DNA of 9,776 nucleotides from an uncultured Candidatus Methylacidiphilales bacterium (GCA_937928665.1 CALFVM010000042.1:1-9776), one strand, 5' to 3'. Counted from the first letter of the stretch, positions 1-6,616 are shown. Translations and numbers: made by a program. Notes: generated from the letters alone by a model not told the origin.

Positions 1-256
1 GCATGATGCGGACGTCGGCATCGGTTGGGCGGGGGAGGGTGAAGACGGTCCGGGCAACGGCTCCGGCCGGGATGATGGAAGCGGGATTGAGCATGGTGGC
101 GTAGCGGAGAACCACCCGACCGTCTTTTTTCTCGAGGGGGATGACTTCGCCGAGGCCGGGGACGAGATCTTCGCCGGTCTCGATCGCCTGGAGGGAACCG
201 GGGGTGAGGAGGAGGGCCGCGAGGGCGGCGGAGCGAAGGAGGGCTTGCGCGGCCAT
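1..256 (-). CDS. 5' part of an unidentified secreted protein gene (runs off the left edge)
   Basis: 85 codons are visible from the ATG at 256 down to the window edge, with no stop. Residues 1-24 form a classic Sec signal peptide: a short start with one Arg, a long Ala/Leu core, and a likely cleavage site after SLQA, giving a mature start at IETGEDLV. The protein is therefore probably exported. The visible mature part (about 60 residues) is soluble, with KKDGRVVLRY followed by a hydrophobic stretch (ASIIPAGAVARTVFTL). I do not recognise a family. An in-frame ATG at 322 would add 22 residues but lies inside the tmRNA gene, so 256 is preferred. No Shine-Dalgarno site precedes either start. The gene is divergent from the tmRNA, with 42 bases between them. 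It is certain to be coding by signal peptide and codon pattern; its function is unknown. Confidence 0.72.
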   Translation of the reverse strand, partial: MAAQALLRSAALAALLLTPGSLQAIETGEDLVPGLGEVIPLEKKDGRVVLRYATMLNPASIIPAGAVARTVFTLPRPTDADVRIM

Positions 257-263
257 GGGAGAG

Positions 264-292
264 AAGGTAGGTTGTTGGGGTTCAGCTTGCAA
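264..292 (-). promoter_or_regulatory. Possible promoter of the secreted protein gene, leaderless arrangement
   Basis: Read on the minus strand, TTGCAA (287-292; 4 of 6 matches to the -35 consensus) is followed by exactly 17 bases and TACCTT (264-269; 3 of 6 matches to the -10 consensus). The predicted start of transcription is about 257, directly before the ATG at 256, so the mRNA would be leaderless. The hexamers are weak. The argument is only the spacing and the same geometry at two other genes in the window. On the plus strand, TGCAAT (288-293) sits where a -10 box for the tmRNA would lie, so the divergent promoters may overlap. Confidence 0.25.
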
Positions 293-298
293 TCTTTC

Positions 299-652
299 GG
301 GGGCGTATTGGCTTCGACTCATGGAAGAAAGCGGGCGTGGCAAGTCGAGGATTGGGCTGGTTGGCCTCGTTAAATCTCCGGCCCGAAACAATAAATGCTA
401 ACGATGAGTTGGCTCTTGCGGCTTAATTAACCCGCAACGTCGCACCCCCGATTCCGGGTAGGGGAATGCGGCGTCTTTACCCGGACGGTAATCAGGGCGA
501 GTGACCGGCCTTGATTGACGAGCCAACGTGGTGGCTGGGATGCGGGTGCTGGCGGCGGAGCTAGCCCGAATCCGAGATTTACTCTGCCGCTAAACTTGTA
601 GAAGCGTCCGAAGTCTGCCTTGAGGACGCGGGTTCGACCCCCGCCGCCTCCA
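299..652 (+). ncRNA. ssrA: tmRNA (transfer-messenger RNA), one-piece form
   Basis: tmRNA rescues stalled ribosomes. It enters as an alanyl-tRNA mimic, then serves as message for a degradation tag (trans-translation with SmpB). The 5' end GGGGGCG (299-305) pairs over 7 positions with CGCCTCC (645-651), including one G-U pair. A652 is the discriminator. The next bases are CAT, so the terminal CCA is not encoded. The T arm is GCGGG-TTCGACC-CCCGC (628-644). Near the 5' end is the conserved TGGCTTCGAC. The segment GGTTGGCCTCGT upstream of the tag matches the E. coli tmRNA strongly. The tag reading frame lies at 397-426. The length of 354 nt is normal. The gene lies between a divergent secreted-protein gene and the convergent hrpB. 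It is not a permuted two-piece tmRNA, because both tRNA-like halves flank a single continuous body. Confidence 0.95.
397..426 (+). other. tmRNA proteolysis-tag reading frame (ANDELALAA)
   Basis: Codons GCT AAC GAT GAG TTG GCT CTT GCG GCT, then TAA, encode ANDELALAA. With the alanine carried by the tmRNA itself, the full tag would be AANDELALAA. The resume codon GCT is inferred by aligning with the E. coli GCA AAC GAC GAA that follows a similar A-rich stretch. The C-terminal ALAA is the usual recognition signal for ClpXP-type proteases. The ANDE start matches the SspB-binding part of the E. coli tag. The tag is one residue shorter than in E. coli. If the resume codon lay further upstream, ETIN could precede it in the same frame. 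Confidence 0.85.
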
Positions 653-697
653 CATTATCTTCTGCAGACCGCAGTTCTGGAACCTGGCTTGTCAATG

Positions 698-714
698 CCG
701 GGGGTTGGCCCCGG
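698..714. terminator. GC-rich hairpin at the tmRNA/hrpB convergent junction
   Basis: CCGGGG (698-703) and CCCCGG (709-714) form a perfect 6-base-pair stem with a 5-base loop. It sits 45 bases after the tmRNA and 4 bases beyond the hrpB stop codon, where both transcripts must end. There is no T tract on either strand, so a canonical intrinsic terminator is not shown. It may instead be an end-stabilising or bidirectional pause hairpin. Confidence 0.4.
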
Positions 715-717
715 GGA

Positions 718-3270
718 TCACCGCCATTCGTGTTTGGGATAGCGGCGTTTCAATTCGATTTTTAATTTTGGGTAGGTCTCGGCCCAGAAGGTCTTGGGGT
801 CGGTGGTGACCTGGACAGGGCGGAGGTTGGGGGCGAGGAGTTCCAGGGTGACGGTGACCCGGCCACCAGCGATGGTGAGGGGGCGGTCAAGACCATAGAG
901 ATCCTGGATTTTTGCTGAGACCACGGGGCCGTGATCGTCTCGGTAGGTGACCTTGGCTGGACGGCCGCCGGGGAGGGGGAGTCGAACGGGGGCCATGCTT
1001 TCGACGGCGGCCAGTTGCGTGGGTGAAAGCCAGCTCTTGATGGCGGGGAGGACAGGTCGATCCCGGACTTCCTTCGGGCTGCGCGCTCCGTAACAGATTT
1101 GTTCGATCAAGGCACGTTTGTCTCCGTCGGTGATCGGAGGGACATTGAGTTCAGGACACCACTCGGCGACCCGGTTGATCCGGGCGATCCATTGTTCAAC
1201 CTCGTGGTTCCAGTTCTCCAGTCGGCACCGGCCGGCGAGGACTTCATCGGCCAAAATCCGGGCGGCGTCGTCGGGCGCGTCATCGGCAGGACGGATGAGT
1301 TCCCCGGCAAGGATTCCGCGAAAGGTCTGCCGGGTTTTTCGAACGATCGTTTTTTGGACGGGATCGAGTTCAATGCGGACTTCCTCGGTCCAGCCCTCGG
1401 GCTGGTCCTGGTGGAGCCAGGTTTCGTCGATGGCGGAGGCACCGCCGAGGAGGAGTTGGAGTTTGCCGTCAGGCCCGCGGGTTTCGCGGACTTCGGTACC
1501 GACCAGCCAAAGGTCATCCCGAATGCGGCTTTCTCGTTCAAGGAATCCGATTTGGCCATGGACCAGGGCGCAGCGCAGGGTGCCCCGGTCGAGACGGCGG
1601 GCGATGCGGTCGGCGAACCCGGCCATCATGCAACGGCGGAAGTTGCGCCAATCTTCGGGGCCGAAGGTGCGCTCGCCGGGACTGACGCTCATGAGTCCGG
1701 CCAACTGCCGGGCGACGGCCATGGCGGTGCGGGCGGCACCGGCATGAATGCCGAGGGTCTCGCAGAAGCCGAGGTCGAAGCGGTGGTGGTCGGCTTCGAG
1801 TGCCGCGAGGATGGGCCAGGCGAGGTCGGTCCGATGGGCATCGCCCCAACGTCGTTCGCGGGCCTGATCGAGCTTGCTATCATTCCGGCCGAGAAGGAGC
1901 GGGCGACCCTGGGTGACCCCGGCAGCGACGCAGGCCAGTTCGATGACGCCAAGTTCCCGCGCGGCCCGCAGCATTCGGCCGTGCCGGGGATGAAGAGGAA
2001 GGGTAAGAAGTTCCTGCCCGATGGGGGTGACCTTCCCGTCCGGATCGAGGGCACCGAGGTCACGGAGAAGTTCGGTGGCGTGGTCGAGGGCGATGGGCTC
2101 GGGCGGGTCGAACCAACCGAAAGAGGCCGGATCGGGCACGTCCATGGCATGGAGGTGGAGCACGGTTTCGGCGAGGTCAACCCGACGGATTTCGGGTGTG
2201 TCGTGCGATCGGCGAGTGCGATCTTCGTATTCGGTCCAGAGCCGGATGCAGCGTCCGGCCCGGGTGCGCCCAGCCCGGCCCGCTCGTTGGTCGGCGGAGG
2301 CGCGGCTGATGGGCTCGGTGAGGAGGGCATCGACTCCACGACGTGGGTCGTAGCGGGCGATTTTGGCGAGGCCACTGTCGATGACGATGCCGACGCCGTC
2401 GATGGTGAGGGAAGTTTCGGCTACGTTGGTGGAGACGATGATTTTCGGGCTGCCTTCGGAGGCGACAGCCACGTCCTGCTCAGCCGGGGGCATCTCACCA
2501 TGGAGGGGAAGGATTTTCCAGCCTTTGGTTTCGCGTCGGTTGCGCAAGGCTTGAACGGTGCGGGAGATTTCATAGGCGCCCGGCATGAAGATAAGGGCGT
2601 GACCATCAGCCGGGGTGAATCCACCTTGGGCCCAGGCGTTGGCGGCGGCTTCCCAGACAGGATCTCGGTCGGGATCGAGTTTCCGAGGGAGGTAGATGAC
2701 TTCAACCGGGAAAGTGCGCCCTTCTGCGGTGACCTGGGTGCAGGGGTTCAGGAAGTCAGCGACGGTGCGGATGTCAAGGGTCGCGGACATCACAATCAGT
2801 TTCAGGTCGGGCCGCCGCAGGCGAAGCGGCTTGGCCAGGGCAAGGGCCAGGTCACTGGCAAGGTGGCGTTCGTGGAACTCGTCAAAAATGAGGGCGGCAA
2901 CTCCGCTAAGGTCGGGGTCTTCGAGGAGGCGGCGGGTGAGGATGCCCTCGGTCAGGAAACGGATGCGGGTTTTGGAGGAGGTCCGGTTTTCGAAACGGAC
3001 CTGGTAGCCGACTTCATCGCCGAGACGGACGTTGAGTTCTTCAGCCACGCGCCGGGCCAGAAGGCGGGCGGCGAGTCGGCGGGGTTGGAGGATGATGACA
3101 TCGCCGTGATCGAGGAGACCGGCGCGGAGGAGAATTTGGGGGACCTGGGTCGATTTTCCGGAGCCGGTGGGTGCGGCCAAAGCGACGGCGCCGGTGGATT
3201 GGAGCCCGGCAAGGAGATCGCTTTCGACGGCGTGAATCGGGAGAACTCTTCGTGTCGCGCCGGTATTCAT
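718..3270 (-). CDS. hrpB: ATP-dependent RNA helicase HrpB (DEAH-box)
   Basis: This 850-residue protein belongs to the DEAH/RHA group of superfamily 2 helicases, and its length is close to the usual 810-840. Visible motifs: Walker A APTGSGKST (residues 33-41), LQPRRLAA (61-68, motif Ia), DEFH (130-133, motif II), SAT (162-164, motif III), STNVAETSLTI (280-290, motif V) and QRAGRAGR (328-335, motif VI). A helicase-associated domain follows, then the HrpB C-terminal signature RPVQVTTDPKTFW and the terminal RYPKHEW. The start at 3270 was chosen because homology begins at RRVLPIHA. The open frame continues upstream to 3498, but those 76 residues are Pro/Arg-rich and non-conserved. No Shine-Dalgarno site is seen. 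The cellular role of HrpB is poorly defined; RNA unwinding is known only for the family. The gene is probably monocistronic: its neighbours are the convergent tmRNA and the divergent methyltransferase. Confidence 0.95.
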   Translation of the reverse strand: MNTGATRRVLPIHAVESDLLAGLQSTGAVALAAPTGSGKSTQVPQILLRAGLLDHGDVIILQPRRLAARLLARRVAEELNVRLGDEVGYQVRFENRTSSKTRIRFLTEGILTRRLLEDPDLSGVAALIFDEFHERHLASDLALALAKPLRLRRPDLKLIVMSATLDIRTVADFLNPCTQVTAEGRTFPVEVIYLPRKLDPDRDPVWEAAANAWAQGGFTPADGHALIFMPGAYEISRTVQALRNRRETKGWKILPLHGEMPPAEQDVAVASEGSPKIIVSTNVAETSLTIDGVGIVIDSGLAKIARYDPRRGVDALLTEPISRASADQRAGRAGRTRAGRCIRLWTEYEDRTRRSHDTPEIRRVDLAETVLHLHAMDVPDPASFGWFDPPEPIALDHATELLRDLGALDPDGKVTPIGQELLTLPLHPRHGRMLRAARELGVIELACVAAGVTQGRPLLLGRNDSKLDQARERRWGDAHRTDLAWPILAALEADHHRFDLGFCETLGIHAGAARTAMAVARQLAGLMSVSPGERTFGPEDWRNFRRCMMAGFADRIARRLDRGTLRCALVHGQIGFLERESRIRDDLWLVGTEVRETRGPDGKLQLLLGGASAIDETWLHQDQPEGWTEEVRIELDPVQKTIVRKTRQTFRGILAGELIRPADDAPDDAARILADEVLAGRCRLENWNHEVEQWIARINRVAEWCPELNVPPITDGDKRALIEQICYGARSPKEVRDRPVLPAIKSWLSPTQLAAVESMAPVRLPLPGGRPAKVTYRDDHGPVVSAKIQDLYGLDRPLTIAGGRVTVTLELLAPNLRPVQVTTDPKTFWAETYPKLKIELKRRYPKHEWR

Positions 3271-3418
3271 GAGCCGGTGATGATGGCACGGGCCGGAGCT
3301 GAAAGGAAGGGTGGAGGGTTGCCTGAAGGGAGGGTGCGGGCGGCGGCGGTCACAGACGGTCTCTGCAGGATGGGGAGGGGTGAATGGAAAGCGGGGGGCG
3401 GGGTTGGGAGTTGAACCC

Positions 3419-3469
3419 ACGGTGATTTTCTCCACCGTAAGACCGTGTGGAGCTGTTGCCTTGACGGTG
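3419..3469. promoter_or_regulatory. Overlapping inverted repeats upstream of the methyltransferase gene
   Basis: The half-site ACGGTG occurs at 3419-3424 and again at 3464-3469, with its complement CACCGT at 3433-3438 between them. A second inverted pair, CTCCAC (3430-3435) and GTGGAG (3447-3452), overlaps the middle element. Only one of three hairpins can form at a time: 3419-3438, 3430-3452 or 3433-3469. The cluster ends 27 bases before the methyltransferase ATG, in the 226-base divergent spacer. It could be an operator for control of the restriction-modification genes or an RNA switch in either leader. No regulator gene or clear promoter is visible. The rest of the spacer (3271-3418) is G-rich on the plus strand, with nothing else I can name. 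Confidence 0.4.
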
Positions 3470-3496
3470 CCGCAAACACCGACAAAGCTCACCTGC

Positions 3497-4579
3497 ATGA
3501 TTCACCACATGGATCCTCGTCACTCCCCAACGGTGAGGTTCATTGACCTTTTTTGTGGGATCGGTGGATTTCGATTTGCGATGGAATCAACAGCCCGGTC
3601 AAGGGGAGTCAGGTCAGAGTGCGTTTTTTCGAGTGATATAGATCCGGATTGTCAGAAAGCGTATGCCGCGAACTTTGGTGAGGTGCCGTTCGGGGATATC
3701 ACCAAGATTAAAGCCACTGAAGTTCCGGATCATGACATCTTGTTGGCAGGGTTCCCGTGCCAACCATTCAGCATCATTGGGCGGATGAAAGGGTTTGAGG
3801 ATACGCGCGGGACGCTCTTTTTTGACATCGCACGCATTATCGAAGCCAAGTGCCCGAAGGCTTTTGTGCTGGAGAATGTGAAGCTGCTGGCGGGACATAA
3901 CGGCGGACGGACGCTTAAAAAAATTCTGCAGACACTTGAGGAGCTTGGGTATTCCACCGAATATCGAATTCTCAATGCCCTTGATTTTGGTCTGCCTCAG
4001 AAGCGGGAGCGTATTTGGATTGTGGGCTTACGGGACTTTCACAACATTTCCTGGCCCAACGGGGCCGTGCCCATGACGCCTCTATCCAAGATTCTGGAGA
4101 AGTCGGTGCCTCGAAGTTTTTACGCGTCAGATCGGATCCGAGAGAAGCGTTGGAGTGTTGTCTCCCCGACCAACGAGCCGACAATTTGGCACGAGAACAA
4201 GGCCGGGCACATCAGTGCCTATCCTTTTTCCTGCGCGCTTCGTGCGGGTGCATCTTATAACTATTTATTGGTGAACGGCGAACGACGGCTGACGCCCAGA
4301 GAAATGCTTCGTTTGCAGGGATTTCCCGAGCAGTTCAAGATTGTATGCTCCAATAGTCAAACGAGAAAGCAGGTTGGGAACAGCCTTCCGGTGAATGTGG
4401 CTGAGGCGGTCCTTCACGAGGTATTCGAGTCTCTGAACTTGGGAATGCGTGGCAAAAGGAGAGAGCGCGTCGAGCAATTGCGTCTTCTCGAAAGCACGAA
4501 GGTCTACGATGCGAAATCCAAAACTAAGGTCGGTCCAAAAATATCGCCCGCCCTTTCCGCTCAATCAGCTTCCGGGTGA
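3497..4579 (+). CDS. Type II C5-cytosine DNA methyltransferase
   Basis: This 360-residue enzyme transfers methyl from S-adenosylmethionine to C5 of cytosine. All major motifs are in canonical order: I DLFCGIGGF (17-25), II SDIDPDCQ (46-53), III GDI (66-68), IV GFPCQPFS with catalytic Cys88, VI ENV (126-128), VIII QKRER (168-172), IX RRLTPREMLRLQGFP (263-277) and X KQVGNSLP (291-298). The target-recognition stretch between VIII and IX is short, about 85 residues, so the enzyme is of the compact HhaI/HaeIII size class. The sequence specificity cannot be read from the sequence. About 60 residues follow motif X, ending in a basic tail that overlaps the next gene. The start is 3497, or 3509 (MDPRH); neither has a Shine-Dalgarno site. 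GC is visibly lower than in hrpB, which suggests transfer. With the next gene it forms a restriction-modification unit. Confidence 0.95.
   Translation: MIHHMDPRHSPTVRFIDLFCGIGGFRFAMESTARSRGVRSECVFSSDIDPDCQKAYAANFGEVPFGDITKIKATEVPDHDILLAGFPCQPFSIIGRMKGFEDTRGTLFFDIARIIEAKCPKAFVLENVKLLAGHNGGRTLKKILQTLEELGYSTEYRILNALDFGLPQKRERIWIVGLRDFHNISWPNGAVPMTPLSKILEKSVPRSFYASDRIREKRWSVVSPTNEPTIWHENKAGHISAYPFSCALRAGASYNYLLVNGERRLTPREMLRLQGFPEQFKIVCSNSQTRKQVGNSLPVNVAEAVLHEVFESLNLGMRGKRRERVEQLRLLESTKVYDAKSKTKVGPKISPALSAQSASG
4498..4502 (+). promoter_or_regulatory. Ribosome binding site deciding the endonuclease start
   Basis: GAAGG lies 6 bases before the ATG at 4509, within the methyltransferase coding sequence. 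It supports 4509 over the upstream in-frame ATG at 4449 as the start. It is one of the few good Shine-Dalgarno matches in the window, consistent with a foreign origin of this gene pair. Confidence 0.55.
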
Positions 4580-5243
4580 CTTTGCTTTGGGTTTGGGGCG
4601 TGAGGTCGTTTATCACCTCGCCACCCGCACCGCAGCCATCCTTGAAGGGACTGACTGGGAGCAGATTTTTGCACGTTTGATCGGTGCCCGCTGGAAGCCG
4701 TCTAACGTTGGGCTGGATGACGTGGTCCTTGAGCAAACCGCGTGGGGAGCAAAAACAGTCAAGAATGATAACCCCGCAACAGTCTCACGGATTCGACTTA
4801 TTTCTGGAAGGAACTCACCTATTTACTCGTTTGGCGACCGGGAAGTCAGTGAATGTGACCCTGACGAACTCGGTGAAAAGGTACTCTCCATCTGGAACGA
4901 GCGGGTGTCGGCCATCCGGAAGCACTACAAACATCTCAGAACGGTCGTGTTGGTTAAGTCCGACGATCTGCTTGAACTTGCGGTTTTTGAGTTCGATACC
5001 GTCCTGTTTCCAGAGGAGGATTTTGCCTGGATCTGGAACAAGAGGAATAATCTTGAGGGCTACCACAGGCGAACGAAGGAACATAAGTTCACCTGGCAGC
5101 CTCACGGCTCCCAGTTCACCATCATTGAGAATGTCCCCAATCATCGGTTGGCGATTCGTCTAAAACAGCCTCCGCTGCTCGGTCAGAGAGAAGTGTTAGA
5201 TGTGCTTGGTTTCCATGAGTCATGGATCGAGATTATTAAATAA
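4509..5243 (+). CDS. Probable type II restriction endonuclease partner of the methyltransferase
   Basis: This 244-residue protein starts 71 bases inside the methyltransferase gene in another frame, the tight linkage usual for type II restriction-modification pairs. I do not recognise a named endonuclease family. A candidate nuclease core is GLDDVVLEQTAWGAKTVK (residues 68-85): Asp70/Asp71, Glu75 and Lys82 could be a PD-(D/E)XK-type site, although the residue two before the Lys is Gly80 rather than acidic. Next comes IRLISGRNSPIYSF (95-108). A Trp-, Arg- and His-rich C-terminal third (from WIWNKRNN to FTWQPHGSQFTI) could contact DNA. There are no membrane segments or signal peptide, so it is cytoplasmic. 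The function is inferred from position and the candidate core. It would cut the DNA site that the methyltransferase protects. No control (C) protein or Vsr repair gene accompanies the pair. Confidence 0.65.
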   Translation: MRNPKLRSVQKYRPPFPLNQLPGDFALGLGREVVYHLATRTAAILEGTDWEQIFARLIGARWKPSNVGLDDVVLEQTAWGAKTVKNDNPATVSRIRLISGRNSPIYSFGDREVSECDPDELGEKVLSIWNERVSAIRKHYKHLRTVVLVKSDDLLELAVFEFDTVLFPEEDFAWIWNKRNNLEGYHRRTKEHKFTWQPHGSQFTIIENVPNHRLAIRLKQPPLLGQREVLDVLGFHESWIEIIK

Positions 5244-5310
5244 GCCGCCAAGGCCGACACTTGACCCGGCGGTGATACTCCTTAACGGCGTTGGGCGGAA
5301 CGCGCCCCGG

Positions 5311-5328
5311 ACAGGCACGGGAGCCTGT
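5311..5328. terminator. Perfect hairpin at the endonuclease/acyltransferase convergent junction
   Basis: ACAGGC (5311-5316) and GCCTGT (5323-5328) form a perfect 6-base-pair stem with a 6-base loop, extendable by one G-U pair. It lies between two converging genes in the 159-base spacer 5244-5402, so termination of one or both transcripts is the likely role. Only TTG follows on the plus strand, so there is no true T tract. I see no gene or tRNA in the rest of this spacer. Confidence 0.4.
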
Positions 5329-5402
5329 TGACCACGGGACGGAAGGGAGTTTGCCGGAGGTTGAATGATGGACCCGGTTGTTGGTTCCAAGGTCACGTTG
5401 GG

Positions 5403-6524
5403 CTAGGCAAGGTTGGTTCGTCGGTCTTTGACCCAATCAAGCACATGATCTTTGATGCGAAGAAACGGACGTTCGAGAAGATGGTAGGAGACGATGGCGG
5501 CGGCGATGGTGAGGGTGGAGAGGATGGTGGCACAGGTCCAGGGATCGGCTTGGATGCTGAGGCCGCGGGCCTGAAGAAGGGGATCGACGATGACGATGAT
5601 AAAGACGTGATAGATGTAGAGGCCGTAGCTGATTTTGCCGAGATAGGTCAGGGGGCGGGAGGCGAGGAATTTGCCGAAGGGTCCGGGGAGCCCGTCCAGG
5701 ACGTTGACGAAAATCCAGACCAGGAAAGTGGTGTCGAGGGTTTCAGAGACGGCGACGAAGGGGGATGTTTCAGGCAGGAAACCGAGGGCCCGGGCGGAGA
5801 TGACGCAAGAGAAGGCGAGGAGGGCGATGAGGCAGCGGGCAGGGAGGGAGAAAGCGCGAAGGGTGAAGTTTTGGAGACGGAGTCCGGCGACAATGGCGCC
5901 GGCGGCGAAGGAGTCGATACAGCCGGGAAGCATGGTCCATTTGGCAATGACGGGGATGTTGGTTTCGATGCAGATCAGTCGGAACAGGATGGCACTGAGA
6001 AGGAAGAGAACCATGGCCGGGTAGAATCGGCTGCGGGGAAAGAGGAGAATGACAAAGGGCCAGAGAAGATAGAACTGTTCCTGAACGGCGAGGGTCCAAA
6101 AGTAAGAGACGACGCCGGGCCATTCTCCGGTTTGGACGATGTAGAAGTTCGTGGTGAAGGTGAGGTGGAAGAAGATGCCTTCACGGACTTCCGGGTAGCC
6201 GAGAAGCAAACCGAGGACCAGGACGAAGTAATAGGCGGGGGCGATCCGGCAGAAGCGTTTGAGGTAGAAGGCGCCGGCAAACTTCACGATGGAGCGTGCG
6301 GCGGTGCCGAGCGCGACCTGTTCTTTCCAGAGGGAGAGAGTGATGAAGTAGCCGGAGAGGATAAAAAAGAGACGAACGCCAAGTTGTCCGTAATGGAGTT
6401 CGCTCGGCATATCGAGGCCGAAGTGATCCAGGAGAACGCCGAAGATGGCGACGAAGCGGAGGCCGTCCAATTGCGGTTGGTAACGCATCTGGGGCGGCTT
6501 GCTGCCGGGGGCGGCGGGTTCCAT
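5403..6524 (-). CDS. Membrane acyltransferase, OafA/acyltransferase-3 family
   Basis: This 373-residue, strongly hydrophobic protein has about ten predicted membrane segments. Such enzymes usually O-acylate lipopolysaccharide, exopolysaccharide or other envelope sugars at the inner membrane. Visible signatures: QLDGLRFVAIFGVLLDHF (18-35), with Arg23 and the expected catalytic-region His34; GVRLFFILSGYFIT (49-62); YLKRFCRIAPAYY (87-99); WTLAVQEQFYLLWP (143-156); GKISYGLYIYHVFI; and a terminal LLERPFLRI. In most relatives the fourth motif reads VEEQFY; here the first Glu is Gln148. The start is 6524, or MRYQPQLDG at 6488; neither has a Shine-Dalgarno site. The gene stands alone, without glycosyltransferases next to it, so its sugar acceptor cannot be inferred. 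Its 3' end faces the restriction-modification unit. Confidence 0.92.
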   Translation of the reverse strand: MEPAAPGSKPPQMRYQPQLDGLRFVAIFGVLLDHFGLDMPSELHYGQLGVRLFFILSGYFITLSLWKEQVALGTAARSIVKFAGAFYLKRFCRIAPAYYFVLVLGLLLGYPEVREGIFFHLTFTTNFYIVQTGEWPGVVSYFWTLAVQEQFYLLWPFVILLFPRSRFYPAMVLFLLSAILFRLICIETNIPVIAKWTMLPGCIDSFAAGAIVAGLRLQNFTLRAFSLPARCLIALLAFSCVISARALGFLPETSPFVAVSETLDTTFLVWIFVNVLDGLPGPFGKFLASRPLTYLGKISYGLYIYHVFIIVIVDPLLQARGLSIQADPWTCATILSTLTIAAAIVSYHLLERPFLRIKDHVLDWVKDRRTNLA

Positions 6525-6530
6525 CCAACG

Positions 6531-6559
6531 GAACTAGCGGGCAAACTCCGATTTGAAAA
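6531..6559 (-). promoter_or_regulatory. Possible promoter of the acyltransferase gene, leaderless arrangement
   Basis: On the minus strand, TTTTCA (6554-6559) is followed by 17 bases and TAGTTC (6531-6536). The predicted transcription start is 6524, exactly the A of the ATG. Hexamer matches are weak (4 of 6 and 2 of 6). It is listed because the geometry equals that of the divergent miaB promoter candidate, and both -10 boxes are preceded by GC to give GCTAG. Confidence 0.22.
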
Positions 6560-6587
6560 GGGTTTCGCATAGCGGGATGAAATCGGC

Positions 6588-6616
6588 TTCTCGCCTGCCC
6601 GCGCCCGCGCTAGACT
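6588..6616 (+). promoter_or_regulatory. Possible promoter of the miaB operon, near-leaderless
   Basis: TTCTCG (6588-6593) is separated by 17 bases from TAGACT (6611-6616), which matches the -10 consensus at 4 of 6 positions including the key TA and final T. Transcription would begin near 6623, three bases before the miaB ATG, which fits the lack of a Shine-Dalgarno site there. A better -35-like TTGAAA exists at 6553-6558 but is too far away for this -10 box. Confidence 0.33.

Noticed and set aside
141..401. An 86-codon plus-strand frame ending in the tmRNA
   Set aside because: It overlaps the signal-peptide gene in antisense and the tmRNA body; both explanations are much stronger.
1099..3414. 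A 771-codon open frame on the plus strand opposite hrpB
   Set aside because: Its translation is a Gly/Glu/Asp-rich mirror of the hrpB codons with no recognisable motif; long antisense frames are expected in high-GC genes.
3391..3426. A tRNA T-arm-like sequence on the minus strand (GGGTTCAACTCCC followed by a C-rich end), possibly a tRNA fragment or attachment site
   Set aside because: No matching acceptor 5' strand, D arm or 7-base anticodon loop could be built, and the hairpin before it leaves no room for a variable loop. A covariance-model search would settle it.
3311..3496. A 62-residue N-terminal extension of the methyltransferase
   Set aside because: It is low-complexity and Gly-rich, with no homology; motif I normally lies close to the N-terminus, as it does from 3497.
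3271..3498. A 76-residue N-terminal extension of HrpB
   Set aside because: It is non-conserved and Pro/Arg-rich; family homology begins just after the ATG at 3270, and the extension would overlap the methyltransferase start.
5328..6572. A 414-codon, very acidic open frame on the plus strand opposite the acyltransferase gene
   Set aside because: The Glu/Asp/Gly-rich composition is the antisense image of Leu/Phe/Ala/Ser codons; the opposite strand encodes a clear membrane enzyme.
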